Source: Phycisphaerae bacterium (GTDB lineage Bacteria > Chloroflexota > Anaerolineae > 4572-78 > J111). Taken from it: a stretch of DNA of 64,000 nt. The notes under the pieces are model-generated. The model ran no database searches. It was not told the origin of the DNA and worked only from the letters and a program-made list of their open reading frames with translations. This document shows, piece by piece, positions 19,454-27,986 of the stretch. Position numbers and translations under genes: made by a program. The stretch spans positions 1 to 64,000 of the forward strand of contig JANQQF010000127.1 of NCBI GenBank assembly GCA_028285035.1, read 5' to 3'. Each line of letters starts with the position of its first letter. Position 1 is the stretch's first letter.

Positions 19454-20512
19454 ATGTCACCAAAGGCTTATCAGATATTCACCACTATTACTATCATCAG
19501 CTTAAGCCTCATTCTTCCCTACGATACATTTGCTGATAATCTTCTCCAGGATACCCCAACAACAAACGGCCCAGACTATTTACTGTGGCTGGTCGTCAGT
19601 ATTGCCGGTATGTTTGGCGGCTTCTTATTCGGCATCAAAGACAAAAAGTTAGTCATCCCCCATTGGACATCCAAATACACCCTTGAACCTGGCTTCATTG
19701 GTGACTGCCTCTTTGGTCTAGCAGGCGGTTTCCTCGTCTTTATCCTCCTCCCCGGCAACTTCAATTTCACCCTGAGTGGGTGGGAAGTGATCAAGATTAT
19801 TGGGGTATCTGTTGTAGGCGGCTATGGCGGTCGCGCCTTGGTTGAACGGGTGTTGGCCCAACAGTTTTACGAGCTAGAGAGCGACATTCAAGAGCTACGT
19901 CAACAGAATCGACAGGGTGGAATGGCCATTGCCCTGCTGCGACAACATTTTGATGATGATTTAGATACCCCCATCATTGAAGAGAATGAACTTAAAGAAG
20001 CTATCAAAGGGGCCTCATCTAGCGTAAAAGTCCTGGCCTTTGATATAGCCCAAGCCTTCCGCAATGAAAACTATGAAGAACGCCCGGTCCTCATCGAACG
20101 TACCATCCCTGTCTTCGAAGCACTCATTGAAGATGATATAGACAGCCGCTTCCATCGTAATCACGGTGAGTTAGGCTATGTTTACAAAGATAAACTCCAG
20201 CCTGATTGGGGTAAGGCCGAAGCAGAATTGAGCAAGGCCATCGACATCCGAGACCGAGAACGAGCTGGTGGTTTCGCCCTATATGAACTCAATCGGGCGA
20301 TGTGTCGAGTCAAATTGGGGGCCGACATGGATGACATTTTGGCCGACCTCGACCAAGTCCTCATCCACGGCCCCCATAATGGCAAATGGGTACGTAATCC
20401 GCACCCACAAAAAGCAAAAATCCTCATCGACTGGATGCAACGGAACGCCAAGTCGTTACAAGGTTGGTTTGAGCGGCATCAAATCCAGTTACCAACGCAG
20501 AACACCATTTGA
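19454..20512 (+). CDS. Membrane protein with cytoplasmic helical/TPR-like domain
   Basis: A 352-aa protein of unknown function. The N-terminus is signal-peptide- or TM-like (about 1-27). Further helices follow near 40-60, 72-95 and 105-127, with Gly-rich packing (GMFGGFLFGIKD, GLAGGFLVFILL). The rest (about 135-352) is soluble and helical, with TPR-like sequence around 230-310 (GELGYVYKDKLQPDWGKAE, YELNRAMCRVKLG). The start is ATG with AGGA 7 nt upstream. It converges on the acyl-CoA dehydrogenase-like gene with a 4-nt gap. Confidence 0.72.
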   Translation: MSPKAYQIFTTITIISLSLILPYDTFADNLLQDTPTTNGPDYLLWLVVSIAGMFGGFLFGIKDKKLVIPHWTSKYTLEPGFIGDCLFGLAGGFLVFILLPGNFNFTLSGWEVIKIIGVSVVGGYGGRALVERVLAQQFYELESDIQELRQQNRQGGMAIALLRQHFDDDLDTPIIEENELKEAIKGASSSVKVLAFDIAQAFRNENYEERPVLIERTIPVFEALIEDDIDSRFHRNHGELGYVYKDKLQPDWGKAEAELSKAIDIRDRERAGGFALYELNRAMCRVKLGADMDDILADLDQVLIHGPHNGKWVRNPHPQKAKILIDWMQRNAKSLQGWFERHQIQLPTQNTI

Positions 20513-20516
20513 CAGT

Positions 20517-21671
20517 TTAGCCAAGCACGTCAGCCGCCTCAATCGCATTCCGCCCAATAATCTCCAAGGCTGTATCACCCGATGGTGGTTGCATTGACCC
20601 CGCCCGAACATCACGGAAGTGTCGTTCCAAAGGCAAATCTTTAGTGATGCTCGTACCTCCAGCCACCCGCAAGGCTTGATCGGTGGCATACGCCGCCGCC
20701 TCGATAATTTGATGCTTTGCGGCCACCACGCCGGGATAGACAATCTTACGCGTCTCCGCATCCCCTTTCCAGCGACCTGCTACCTCAAACAACAAGGCTT
20801 TAGCCGCTTGCAAGGCCAAGTCAATCTCCCCAATTTGGCGTTGAATTTTCGGTAACGTCGCAATTGGTTTTCCTAGGCTAGTGGGGACACGCTCCAGAGC
20901 GAATTTAATGACAGCGTTTCGGGAGGCTAACGCAGCTCCTAAATACACCGAGGACATAATCATTGGAAACCAGCCGTTAGGCAGACTAGGGCCGCTGGGC
21001 TTTCCCCGTTGTAAAATGTGGCTGTCTGGGACTATGACATTATTCAACTTCAAATCGTGACTATCACTGGCCCGCAGACTCAGCGAGTCGCTCCAAGTCT
21101 CAACCCACTCTACCCCTGGGGTATCTTGCAAAACCAACACCACCGCCGGATCATCCTCAATCCGAGTGCGGACGAGCATATGAGTCAAATGTTTCCCCCC
21201 TGTGGTCCACGTTTTCATCCCATTGACCACCCAGCCATCTCCATCAGGATTGGGCACCGCATTCGTTTCTGGCAGACCACCCCGCGAAGGGCTACCCATC
21301 GCAGGTTCACTGGCAACGCTATTAATGATAGCCCCATTCACCGCTGCCTTACATAGCATCTCAAAGGCCTCATCCGACCACGGATTTCGCTCGCTCGCAC
21401 TGCCAAAAATGTGGGTGGGCATTCCCGCGACCATCGCCGTAGACGCATTGCCCTGGGCAATCTCAAGCTGGGCTTCCACACAATCCTTCATCGACAAGCC
21501 CTGCCCCCCAAACGTTTGGGGCACGCTCAAGGTCAAATAGCCCGATTCTTTTAACGCCTTTACATCCTCGATAGGCAATTTCCCAATCTTATCAGCCTCA
21601 TCAGCTCGTGTCGCAAAATCTCTGGCTAATGTTTTAGCGACTTCTAAAAAATGTGTATCACGTACATGCAT
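20517..21671 (-). CDS. Acyl-CoA dehydrogenase family flavoprotein (non-canonical subgroup)
   Basis: A 384-aa ACAD-fold enzyme. The N-terminal helical domain (VPQTFGGQGLS at about 55) is followed by the middle beta domain (SEPAMGSPSRGG, VNGMKTWTTGG) that binds FAD. The C-terminal helical domain ends in VRAGSMQPPSGDTALEIIGR. The usual YEGT-type Glu segment is replaced by MQPPSGD, as in DszC/SfnB-like monooxygenases and other odd ACADs, so classic beta-oxidation activity is doubtful. The ATG at 21671 has GGAAAG 5-6 nt before it and is preferred to an upstream TTG at 21707. Substrate unknown. Confidence 0.85.
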   Translation of the reverse strand: MHVRDTHFLEVAKTLARDFATRADEADKIGKLPIEDVKALKESGYLTLSVPQTFGGQGLSMKDCVEAQLEIAQGNASTAMVAGMPTHIFGSASERNPWSDEAFEMLCKAAVNGAIINSVASEPAMGSPSRGGLPETNAVPNPDGDGWVVNGMKTWTTGGKHLTHMLVRTRIEDDPAVVLVLQDTPGVEWVETWSDSLSLRASDSHDLKLNNVIVPDSHILQRGKPSGPSLPNGWFPMIMSSVYLGAALASRNAVIKFALERVPTSLGKPIATLPKIQRQIGEIDLALQAAKALLFEVAGRWKGDAETRKIVYPGVVAAKHQIIEAAAYATDQALRVAGGTSITKDLPLERHFRDVRAGSMQPPSGDTALEIIGRNAIEAADVLG

Positions 21672-21863
21672 CGTATCTTTCCTAACTACTCCTTCCCTTT
21701 TTATCAATCCACGTGTAATATGCGAGAGTATACCGAATTTGAGCTAAAACGGTAATTGTAATAGAGATTGGGGGATTAGAGATTGGAAATTGAAGCAAAA
21801 AGCTCCTTCAACTCATCTAACTCTACAACCTCTATGAACGCTATAAACTCAAAAGGATAGCCT

Positions 21864-22292
21864 ATGGAACGCGAAATCTATGTACCGGAGGGGGGGCCAC
21901 CTCGAGTGGAACCACCCAGCCGAGAAATTTATATGTTGATGGGACAAGAGAACATTTTCAAGATGTTGGCCGATTTTTATGAAGAATTAGGAAAATCGAG
22001 CATCAAGCACCTTTTTCCAGAGGATTTGTTGACGGCCTCGGAGAAATCTGCCGCCTTTTTTGTGGGCTTACTGGGCGGGCCACCGCTCTATCAGCAACTG
22101 TACGGCCCCCCAATGATGCGGGCCAGACATATGCCCTTTGAAATTGATGAAGCGGGTCGTCAAGAATGGTTAGTCTGTTTTGACCGCGTTTTGGATCAGG
22201 CCGTTGAGGAATATAATTTTCCGGCCCAACACCTGCCCGGCTTCCGCAATTTTTTACGCGCATTTTCAGGCTGGATGGTGAATAAAGCATAG
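21864..22292 (+). CDS. Truncated hemoglobin (group II/HbO-like globin)
   Basis: A 142-aa haem protein. The MLADFYEEL helix B region, the YQQLYGPPMMRARHMPFEI segment with the proximal His in RARH (about residue 89), and the Trp in RQEWLVCFDRVLDQA match group II truncated globins. Expected roles are O2/NO chemistry or redox sensing. The start is ATG with AAGGA upstream. An N-terminal extension of about 20 residues rich in Pro/Glu is unusual. Confidence 0.88.
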   Translation: MEREIYVPEGGPPRVEPPSREIYMLMGQENIFKMLADFYEELGKSSIKHLFPEDLLTASEKSAAFFVGLLGGPPLYQQLYGPPMMRARHMPFEIDEAGRQEWLVCFDRVLDQAVEEYNFPAQHLPGFRNFLRAFSGWMVNKA

Positions 22293-22382
22293 GTTGGATT
22301 TATGATTGACGATTTTTGATTGATGATAAATTCTACTTGTACCAACATAGGGCGTTGATATAAGTAGGTATGGGTGTAACGT

Positions 22383-25340
22383 TTAATCAAACTTTTGTAA
22401 TGAGTCGAGCAAAAGTTTGATTACATTATCACCCCTAGTATCTAGGCCCGTTTGCATCAGGTATTGCTCTAACCATTTCATTTGCCCATCATTACCTTCA
22501 CGAGCGATATACATTAACTCAGATGAATAGTTCTCTAAAAACTTTTCATAATGAATTGAACAAATTTCTTCATAAGGTTCAAGGAGATGGATTTGTGACT
22601 GGTCTGGATCAGCAAAAAATTCTTGAGCTACTGCGTCCCAAACAAATCTTCCTCGTTGGTCCATAGTAAACAAATCAATGCCTCCATGAGAAAATTCACA
22701 TTGGATTTCGATATCTATACTGAGGTGGTCTTGATTATTAGAATTAGTGATATTGCTCCCAAAACCTCGCCAAAGATCTCGCCAACTTTCATAGCCTGAA
22801 ACTGGATAACGTAGTTTGTATTCAAAACCATTTTCTGTCAGTAGATACCAATTTTCCTCAAATAAGCCATATCCAGTGCCACTCCCTGAGTGTCGGTTGA
22901 TGACAAGCCACGTATCCTCATCATAAGTTACAAATCGATATTCAGTCTCACTAAACCGTGAATAAATCTCTGGAATGTAGCTCATTAGTTGCCATTCATT
23001 ATCATCTCGCCTAAAAAACAGATAACTTGAATAATCATATTGTCCAATCTCAACAACAACATGAGGGCCACCTATCAAACTTGATAGTATATCAAATTTT
23101 TCAGCACCCACATAGTGTCCAAATGGAATAGGTTCAAGATTAAGCTCTTGCCAAATCTGATCCAAGGCTTCATATTGTCTAACGCTAATTAGATCAACAA
23201 TCTCTTGAGGGGATAAGGAGCTAATTGGGAAATCAAATTTATTGATAGAGGTTGAGGTTGAGCCAACTGAGGTTGTTATCTGATGAATCAATATCAACTG
23301 ATTGAATACCTTCTTTTTACGCTGCTGTGGGGGGATCGACAAAGTCTTAGGCCAATCAGGGTAACTAATCAACAACCCCTCCTGTTCATTCGGGGTTAGA
23401 AAGACATTATCTGTTAATAGGTAATGATGTAAAGATTCATCTACCTTAACCTGTGTCATAGTTGAGGTTATTGGATTTTGCACATCTAACCACGATAAAT
23501 ATTCACCATTAAGATAGGCTATCGCCTCGTCTTTGCTGCTTAGAGTTGGCCAAGGTACCTCATTTTGAGAAATAGGTAGTTCAATTTTGACGGGTTGGGT
23601 TAAATTAGACATATCAACAAGATGCATAAGGGGCATACAAAATAAATTAGAGCATTGCCTCAAATAAATGTAACCGTACCTTATCGTACCATCACTAATG
23701 ATAATCACATCTGTAATTGATGTTGTGTCACTATCCGGCTGGTAAACACCAATCTCTTGGGGCTGAGCAGAATCGGCTAAATCCAAAATACGCAGGCCAC
23801 TACCCTGTATGACCACATAGACATACTCGCCATAGAATTTCACCCCATTTACCCAGCCAGAAGGTGTGTACCGACTGGCTCTTACTGGATTAGCTGGGTC
23901 GCTGACATCTACAATATCCAACGCCCCATCGCCCACCAAGAACGCCAAATCTTTATTGATCCAAACCTGACGGACTTCACCTACTGGATCATATACGCCA
24001 ACTTTGACAGGTTGAGTGGAGTCGGTCAAGTCCAGAATGTGCAAACCGGCCAACTCCGTGGCAACATAGGCAAAATTATCTTGAATAGCAATGTCCAAGG
24101 TATATCCTGGCAATTCATAAAACGTTTTCACCTCAGACCGAGCACCCTCAGCTAATTCAACGACTGCTAGCCCATCTCGACCCGTAGCAACGTACGCATA
24201 CTCCTTCGTTGCCGCCACCTCTTTAGCGATCCCCAAGGTTTGATAATGTCCCAGCTTTTCAGGCTGTGCGGGATCAGAAATATCCACAATTTCCAAGCCT
24301 TGCTCACCCACCAAATAGGCATAATCACCCTGAATGGCAACATTAAACGTTGTCCCAGCGGGAGCATACGTCCCTATTTCAACGAGCTCATAAGGATCGG
24401 ACATATCTGTAATGCGCAAGCCCAATGCTGCATCGACCAAATACAACAGGTCATCAACCAAAGCGGCATCAAACACCCGGGTGGTGGGGTTGTAGGTCGC
24501 AATTTGGGTGGGCAGAGCGGGTCTCCCAACATCGATAACATGGATGGTAAAGCCTGTATCATGATGCAGTCCTGCTTGACTCCGTTCCGTCACTACATAC
24601 AGTTTTTTATCCCAGCTATATCTCGCCCTACTTTTCAAGAATACATGGGCTGCTGTTTGCGGCGTTCCATACAGTCCAACTTGTTTGATGGCGGTGGGAT
24701 CAGAAATATCCAAAATCTGCACCCCTTCCTCACCAGCCAGATAAGCAAGATCATCTTCAATGGTTAGATCATAAATCCGAAACTCCTGCCACGTTTCATT
24801 AGGCTGAGACTGTTGCCAGGCGTCATATGTTTTCTCGCCATATTGTGGATTGAAGACACCCAGCAACGTTGGGGCGGTCAAATCGGAAACATCCAAAATA
24901 CGAAATGTCATATAATCCGAAACATAGACATAATTTTCATTGACCGTTATCTGCCCTACCCCATCCTCATCCCAAACGCTAATTTCAGTAGGTCGAACAG
25001 GGTCAGTCAAATCAAAAATACGGAGACCACCACTGGAAACATAAGCATAGCGATCAACGATTTCAATATCGTTAATTATTCCCGGTAAGGTCAGGGTTTG
25101 AACGTGCAGTGGCCTGGTGGGCTCAATTAAATCGAAGACAAGCAGATTATCATTTGTACTGACATATGCCACCACTTGTTGATTATCTTCATAAACGGCC
25201 ACTAGGTCTAAGTAGCCTGGGACTCGCTGTACAGGTGGGGTATCCACAGGTGGGGTACTCTGCGAAGGTGATATACGAATTCCCGAAAAAGGATTTATGA
25301 AGATAGAGATGAAAAAAACAAGGCTGAGAAGAGATTGCAT
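22383..25340 (-). CDS. Secreted LVIVD-repeat beta-propeller protein
   Basis: A 985-aa exported protein. The signal peptide (about 1-20, MQSLLSLVFFISIFINPFSG) is followed by around a dozen LVIVD repeats (about 40-620). The recurring unit is AYV...GL-I-DISDP..P..-G.Y, as in YAYLVGEQGLEIVDISDPAQP. These build one or two beta-propellers. The C-terminal 300 residues are a separate domain I do not recognise, with repeated Trp and Tyr. No anchor is visible, so it is probably extracellular or wall-associated. Function unknown. Confidence 0.85.
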   Translation of the reverse strand: MQSLLSLVFFISIFINPFSGIRISPSQSTPPVDTPPVQRVPGYLDLVAVYEDNQQVVAYVSTNDNLLVFDLIEPTRPLHVQTLTLPGIINDIEIVDRYAYVSSGGLRIFDLTDPVRPTEISVWDEDGVGQITVNENYVYVSDYMTFRILDVSDLTAPTLLGVFNPQYGEKTYDAWQQSQPNETWQEFRIYDLTIEDDLAYLAGEEGVQILDISDPTAIKQVGLYGTPQTAAHVFLKSRARYSWDKKLYVVTERSQAGLHHDTGFTIHVIDVGRPALPTQIATYNPTTRVFDAALVDDLLYLVDAALGLRITDMSDPYELVEIGTYAPAGTTFNVAIQGDYAYLVGEQGLEIVDISDPAQPEKLGHYQTLGIAKEVAATKEYAYVATGRDGLAVVELAEGARSEVKTFYELPGYTLDIAIQDNFAYVATELAGLHILDLTDSTQPVKVGVYDPVGEVRQVWINKDLAFLVGDGALDIVDVSDPANPVRASRYTPSGWVNGVKFYGEYVYVVIQGSGLRILDLADSAQPQEIGVYQPDSDTTSITDVIIISDGTIRYGYIYLRQCSNLFCMPLMHLVDMSNLTQPVKIELPISQNEVPWPTLSSKDEAIAYLNGEYLSWLDVQNPITSTMTQVKVDESLHHYLLTDNVFLTPNEQEGLLISYPDWPKTLSIPPQQRKKKVFNQLILIHQITTSVGSTSTSINKFDFPISSLSPQEIVDLISVRQYEALDQIWQELNLEPIPFGHYVGAEKFDILSSLIGGPHVVVEIGQYDYSSYLFFRRDDNEWQLMSYIPEIYSRFSETEYRFVTYDEDTWLVINRHSGSGTGYGLFEENWYLLTENGFEYKLRYPVSGYESWRDLWRGFGSNITNSNNQDHLSIDIEIQCEFSHGGIDLFTMDQRGRFVWDAVAQEFFADPDQSQIHLLEPYEEICSIHYEKFLENYSSELMYIAREGNDGQMKWLEQYLMQTGLDTRGDNVIKLLLDSLQKFD

Positions 25341-25432
25341 TGATGTTGTCCATTCCAGGTTTTCTAATTGTTTTGATTTTATTTTACGCGATTAATCTTA
25401 GAATCCTTTGTAAGACAGACAATATTTTTGGG

Positions 25433-25470
25433 TGAAATAAAAAAGCACTCTTGTAGTTTAGAGTGCTTTT
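25433..25470 (-). terminator. Rho-independent terminator of the phosphofructokinase gene
   Basis: On the minus strand, a 10-bp stem AAAAGCACTC/GAGTGCTTTT closes a 10-nt loop and runs into a T-rich tract, just after the stop codon at 25480. Confidence 0.8.
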
Positions 25471-25479
25471 CAGCCAAGT

Positions 25480-26601
25480 TCAATCCCCAAAACTCGTCCC
25501 GACGTGTCGAGCGCTTTCAATGATCGGGTGATCTAATGGCACGGTCTTCCGTCGACCGACCACCTCACCTAATGGGACAGGCACAGCTTCATCCCCACGA
25601 GCGGCGACCATTACGCCAAATTTCTTTTGTTTGATGAAGGTGGCGCAGGCGGTGCCAAGACGGGTGGCAAGAATACGATCAGCAGCAGAGGGGGTTCCAC
25701 CCCGCTGTAAATGACCAAGAATAGTCATTCGAGCTTCTAAGCCGGTCAACGCCTCGAGTTCTCGGGCGAGACGAACCGTATTGCCCACATGCTTCGATTG
25801 AAGCTCTTTCAATTCACGTTTTGTCTGCTTACGTTCATTCTTTTCTTCCGCTGATTCCACGGCTTCACGTGCGGCACCAATCACCTTGGCATCGTTCTGC
25901 GACATTGCTCCTTCGGCCACGGCCACAATACTAAACCCCTTACCCGCGCGTCGTCGCTGTCGAATGGCCTCGGCCACTTTCTCAATCTCATACGGAATTT
26001 CAGGGATAAGCACAACATCGGCCCCACCAGCCACACCAGCGCCCAACGTCAGCCAGCCTGTATTATGCCCCATAATCTCCACAACAATGATGCGATGGTG
26101 ACTGTGGGCAGTGCTATGCAATCGATCAATGGCCTCGGTGGCAATACCAAGCGCAGTATCATACCCGAAGGTGATATCAGTCATCGCCACATCGTTATCA
26201 ATGGTTTTGGGCAAGGTGATAATATTCAGACCCTGCTCCATCAAACGATAGGCATTCTTTTGGGTGCCACCCCCTCCCAAACAGACCAATACCTCCAGAT
26301 GGTGTTTACGATAATTGTTCACAATGACATCTGTCATATCGAGGGTTTTACTACCAATCGGCATTCGATGCGGTTTATCCCGACTTGTCCCTAGGATGGT
26401 CCCTCCTCGGGTCAAAATACCCGAAAGCTCTTCCGATCCCAATCGCATCACCCGATTTTCCATTAGGCCCCGAAAGCCATCTCGAAAACCGACAATTTCC
26501 ATTCCATACGTCTCTTGAGCGGCACGTCCAACGCCACGGATAGCGGCGTTCAAGCCTGGGCTATCGCCACCTGCGGTCAAAATTCCGATGAGCTTTGTCA
26601 T
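25480..26601 (-). CDS. pfkA: 6-phosphofructokinase (group III/mixed-substrate type)
   Basis: A 373-aa glycolytic enzyme. [18 protein letters not shown] binds the nucleotide phosphates, PKTIDND at 131-137 carries the catalytic Asp135, and GHLQRGG and [10 protein letters not shown] bind the sugar phosphate. Lys132 (Gly in ATP-PFK of E. coli) marks the group III/PPi lineage, whereas the Gly at the 104-equivalent favours ATP. Unusually, the Mg-coordinating Asp of GGDG is Gly here (CLGGGGTQ, residues 108-114). A lysine-rich insertion around 237-252 is extra. The start is ATG with AGGAGG upstream. Phosphoryl donor unsure. Confidence 0.9.
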   Translation of the reverse strand: MTKLIGILTAGGDSPGLNAAIRGVGRAAQETYGMEIVGFRDGFRGLMENRVMRLGSEELSGILTRGGTILGTSRDKPHRMPIGSKTLDMTDVIVNNYRKHHLEVLVCLGGGGTQKNAYRLMEQGLNIITLPKTIDNDVAMTDITFGYDTALGIATEAIDRLHSTAHSHHRIIVVEIMGHNTGWLTLGAGVAGGADVVLIPEIPYEIEKVAEAIRQRRRAGKGFSIVAVAEGAMSQNDAKVIGAAREAVESAEEKNERKQTKRELKELQSKHVGNTVRLARELEALTGLEARMTILGHLQRGGTPSAADRILATRLGTACATFIKQKKFGVMVAARGDEAVPVPLGEVVGRRKTVPLDHPIIESARHVGTSFGD

Positions 26602-26654
26602 AGGGCTTTCCTCCTCATATCATCACCAATGATGCCCATAGTATAGGCCATTTC

Positions 26655-26690
26655 CAAATAAAAAACCATCCCCAAGAGTAGGGGATGGTT
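26655..26690 (-). terminator. Rho-independent terminator of the Hsp20 gene
   Basis: CCATCCCC at 26666-26673 pairs with GGGGATGG at 26681-26688. On the minus strand a TTTTTTATTT tract follows the hairpin. Confidence 0.8.
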
Positions 26691-26715
26691 TTCAGGAAAG
26701 GTTGTTACTACAAGA

Positions 26716-27189
26716 CTACTGCACGTTTACAGGAATTTGTCGGCGTTTGGCTGCTTCTGCTTTTGGCAAAGTTACCGTCAATACACCATTTTCAAATTTG
26801 GCATCAACCGCATTGGTGTCTACATATTTTGGCAGACGGAGTTTGCGTTCAAAGCTGCCGTGGAAGCGCCCTCGGAGGTAGTAGGTGGGGCCAACAATGG
26901 CCTCACCGTTGTCGCTACCTTCATCTTCTGTTTCAACCACATTACTTTTGATGTGCAAAATGTTTTCTTCAATCGCCAGATCAACTTGCTCTGGGCTAAA
27001 GCCAGGCAAAGCGGCTTCAACGACAAAGTTGTCTTCATCTTCATACACATCAACAGCCAGGGTTCGCACGCCATTTTCGTAAGAGCGAGCATAATTGCGG
27101 CGCACCGCTGGGGTTTCAAAGAAGCGGTCTACTGCTCGGTTAAATGATGCCATTTCTCGAACTGGATTCCATCGTACTAAAGTTGCCAT
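26716..27189 (-). CDS. Hsp20-family small heat shock protein
   Basis: A 157-aa ATP-independent holdase. The alpha-crystallin domain spans about 45-145: VDVYEDEDNFVVEAALPGF begins it, and FENGVLTVTLPKAE contains the conserved A-x-x-x-NGVL signature. The C-terminal RQIPVNVQ carries the I-x-V oligomerisation motif. The start is ATG with AAGGAG 8 nt upstream. No CIRCE element is visible upstream. Confidence 0.95.
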   Translation of the reverse strand: MATLVRWNPVREMASFNRAVDRFFETPAVRRNYARSYENGVRTLAVDVYEDEDNFVVEAALPGFSPEQVDLAIEENILHIKSNVVETEDEGSDNGEAIVGPTYYLRGRFHGSFERKLRLPKYVDTNAVDAKFENGVLTVTLPKAEAAKRRQIPVNVQ

Positions 27190-27402
27190 AATTTTATCTC
27201 CTTATGTTTATGTTTGTCTGAATTGTTTAGAGCTGTTTGCTTTCGCGTTATGATTAAGATAATATCGCCGATGTATTAGATTGTTGTCGGAGAAATGTTA
27301 GAGAAGTATCAGAATTGAGTTTTTAGAGTTTGAGGGGTTATAGAGTTTATAGGGTTGAGAAATCAGCTAACTCTACAAACTCCATAAGCTTAGGGAGAAC
27401 CT

Positions 27403-27783
27403 ATGAAACTTACGGGAATGGATCATGTACAGCTTGCAATGCCAAAAGGTAGGGAAGTTGAGGCCCGCCAATTTTATCAAGAGATTTTGGGGTTAACAGA
27501 GGTAACAAAGCCCGAGCCATTGATCGCTCGGGGCGGATGCTGGTTTGAAGGCCCCAGTATCTGGCTACATCTTGGTGTCGAACCTGACTTCCGTGCTTCA
27601 CCTAAATCACATGTTGCCTTTTTAGTGAAGGACTTAGAAGAAAGTCGGCAATATTTGCTTGATCAAGATGTTCGTGTGGTTCCTGATGAGGCCCTGCCCG
27701 ATGTGCGTCGCTTTTATGCCTTCGATCCTTTTGGCAATCGCCTTGAATTTATCCAGGATGGTGACGGTTTTTCGCAAAAGTAG
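27403..27783 (+). CDS. VOC/glyoxalase superfamily protein
   Basis: A 126-aa vicinal-oxygen-chelate protein. The metal-site residues are in MDHVQLAMP (His8), SHVAFLVKD (His in the second half) and NRLEFIQ (Glu), the pattern of glyoxalase or dioxygenase-like proteins. The start is ATG with AGGGAG upstream. Substrate cannot be inferred. Confidence 0.85.
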   Translation: MKLTGMDHVQLAMPKGREVEARQFYQEILGLTEVTKPEPLIARGGCWFEGPSIWLHLGVEPDFRASPKSHVAFLVKDLEESRQYLLDQDVRVVPDEALPDVRRFYAFDPFGNRLEFIQDGDGFSQK

Positions 27784-27830
27784 CTTATCTGGTAAGTTGA
27801 CATTTTAGAACTCCCCTCGTAAGCTTTTGT

Positions 27831-27952
27831 CTGCGTAATGGTTTAAAAATAGGACTTACGCAGAATATGTGGACAATGTGGGTTGAGCCTGTCGAAACTA
27901 GATACTCTGTCTCGCAAAACGTTATTTTCGGCAGGCTCAATCAACGTTTTGC
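27831..27952. repeat. Nested palindromic repeats/MITE-like remnant
   Basis: Three inverted pairs are stacked here: CTGCGTAA (27831-27838) with TTACGCAG (27856-27863); TTGAGCCTGTCGAAA (27883-27897) with TTTCGGCAGGCTCAA (27926-27940, one mismatch); GCAAAACGTT (27914-27923) with AACGTTTTGC (27943-27952). GGACTTACGCA resembles ends of known bacterial MITE/IS remnants. An open frame crosses the repeat and falsely extends the next gene. Confidence 0.65.
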
Positions 27953-27986
27953 ATCAGTCTTAAAAAATTACGCCAAAGAGGTCAAT

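Noticed and set aside
27190..27402. CIRCE heat-shock operator upstream of Hsp20.
   Set aside because: No TTAGCACTC-N9-GAGTGCTAA could be found; control by another mechanism is likely.
27867..27986. Upstream ATG as start of the 588-aa protein.
   Set aside because: The 40 codons are repeat sequence; GTG at 27987 has a good RBS.
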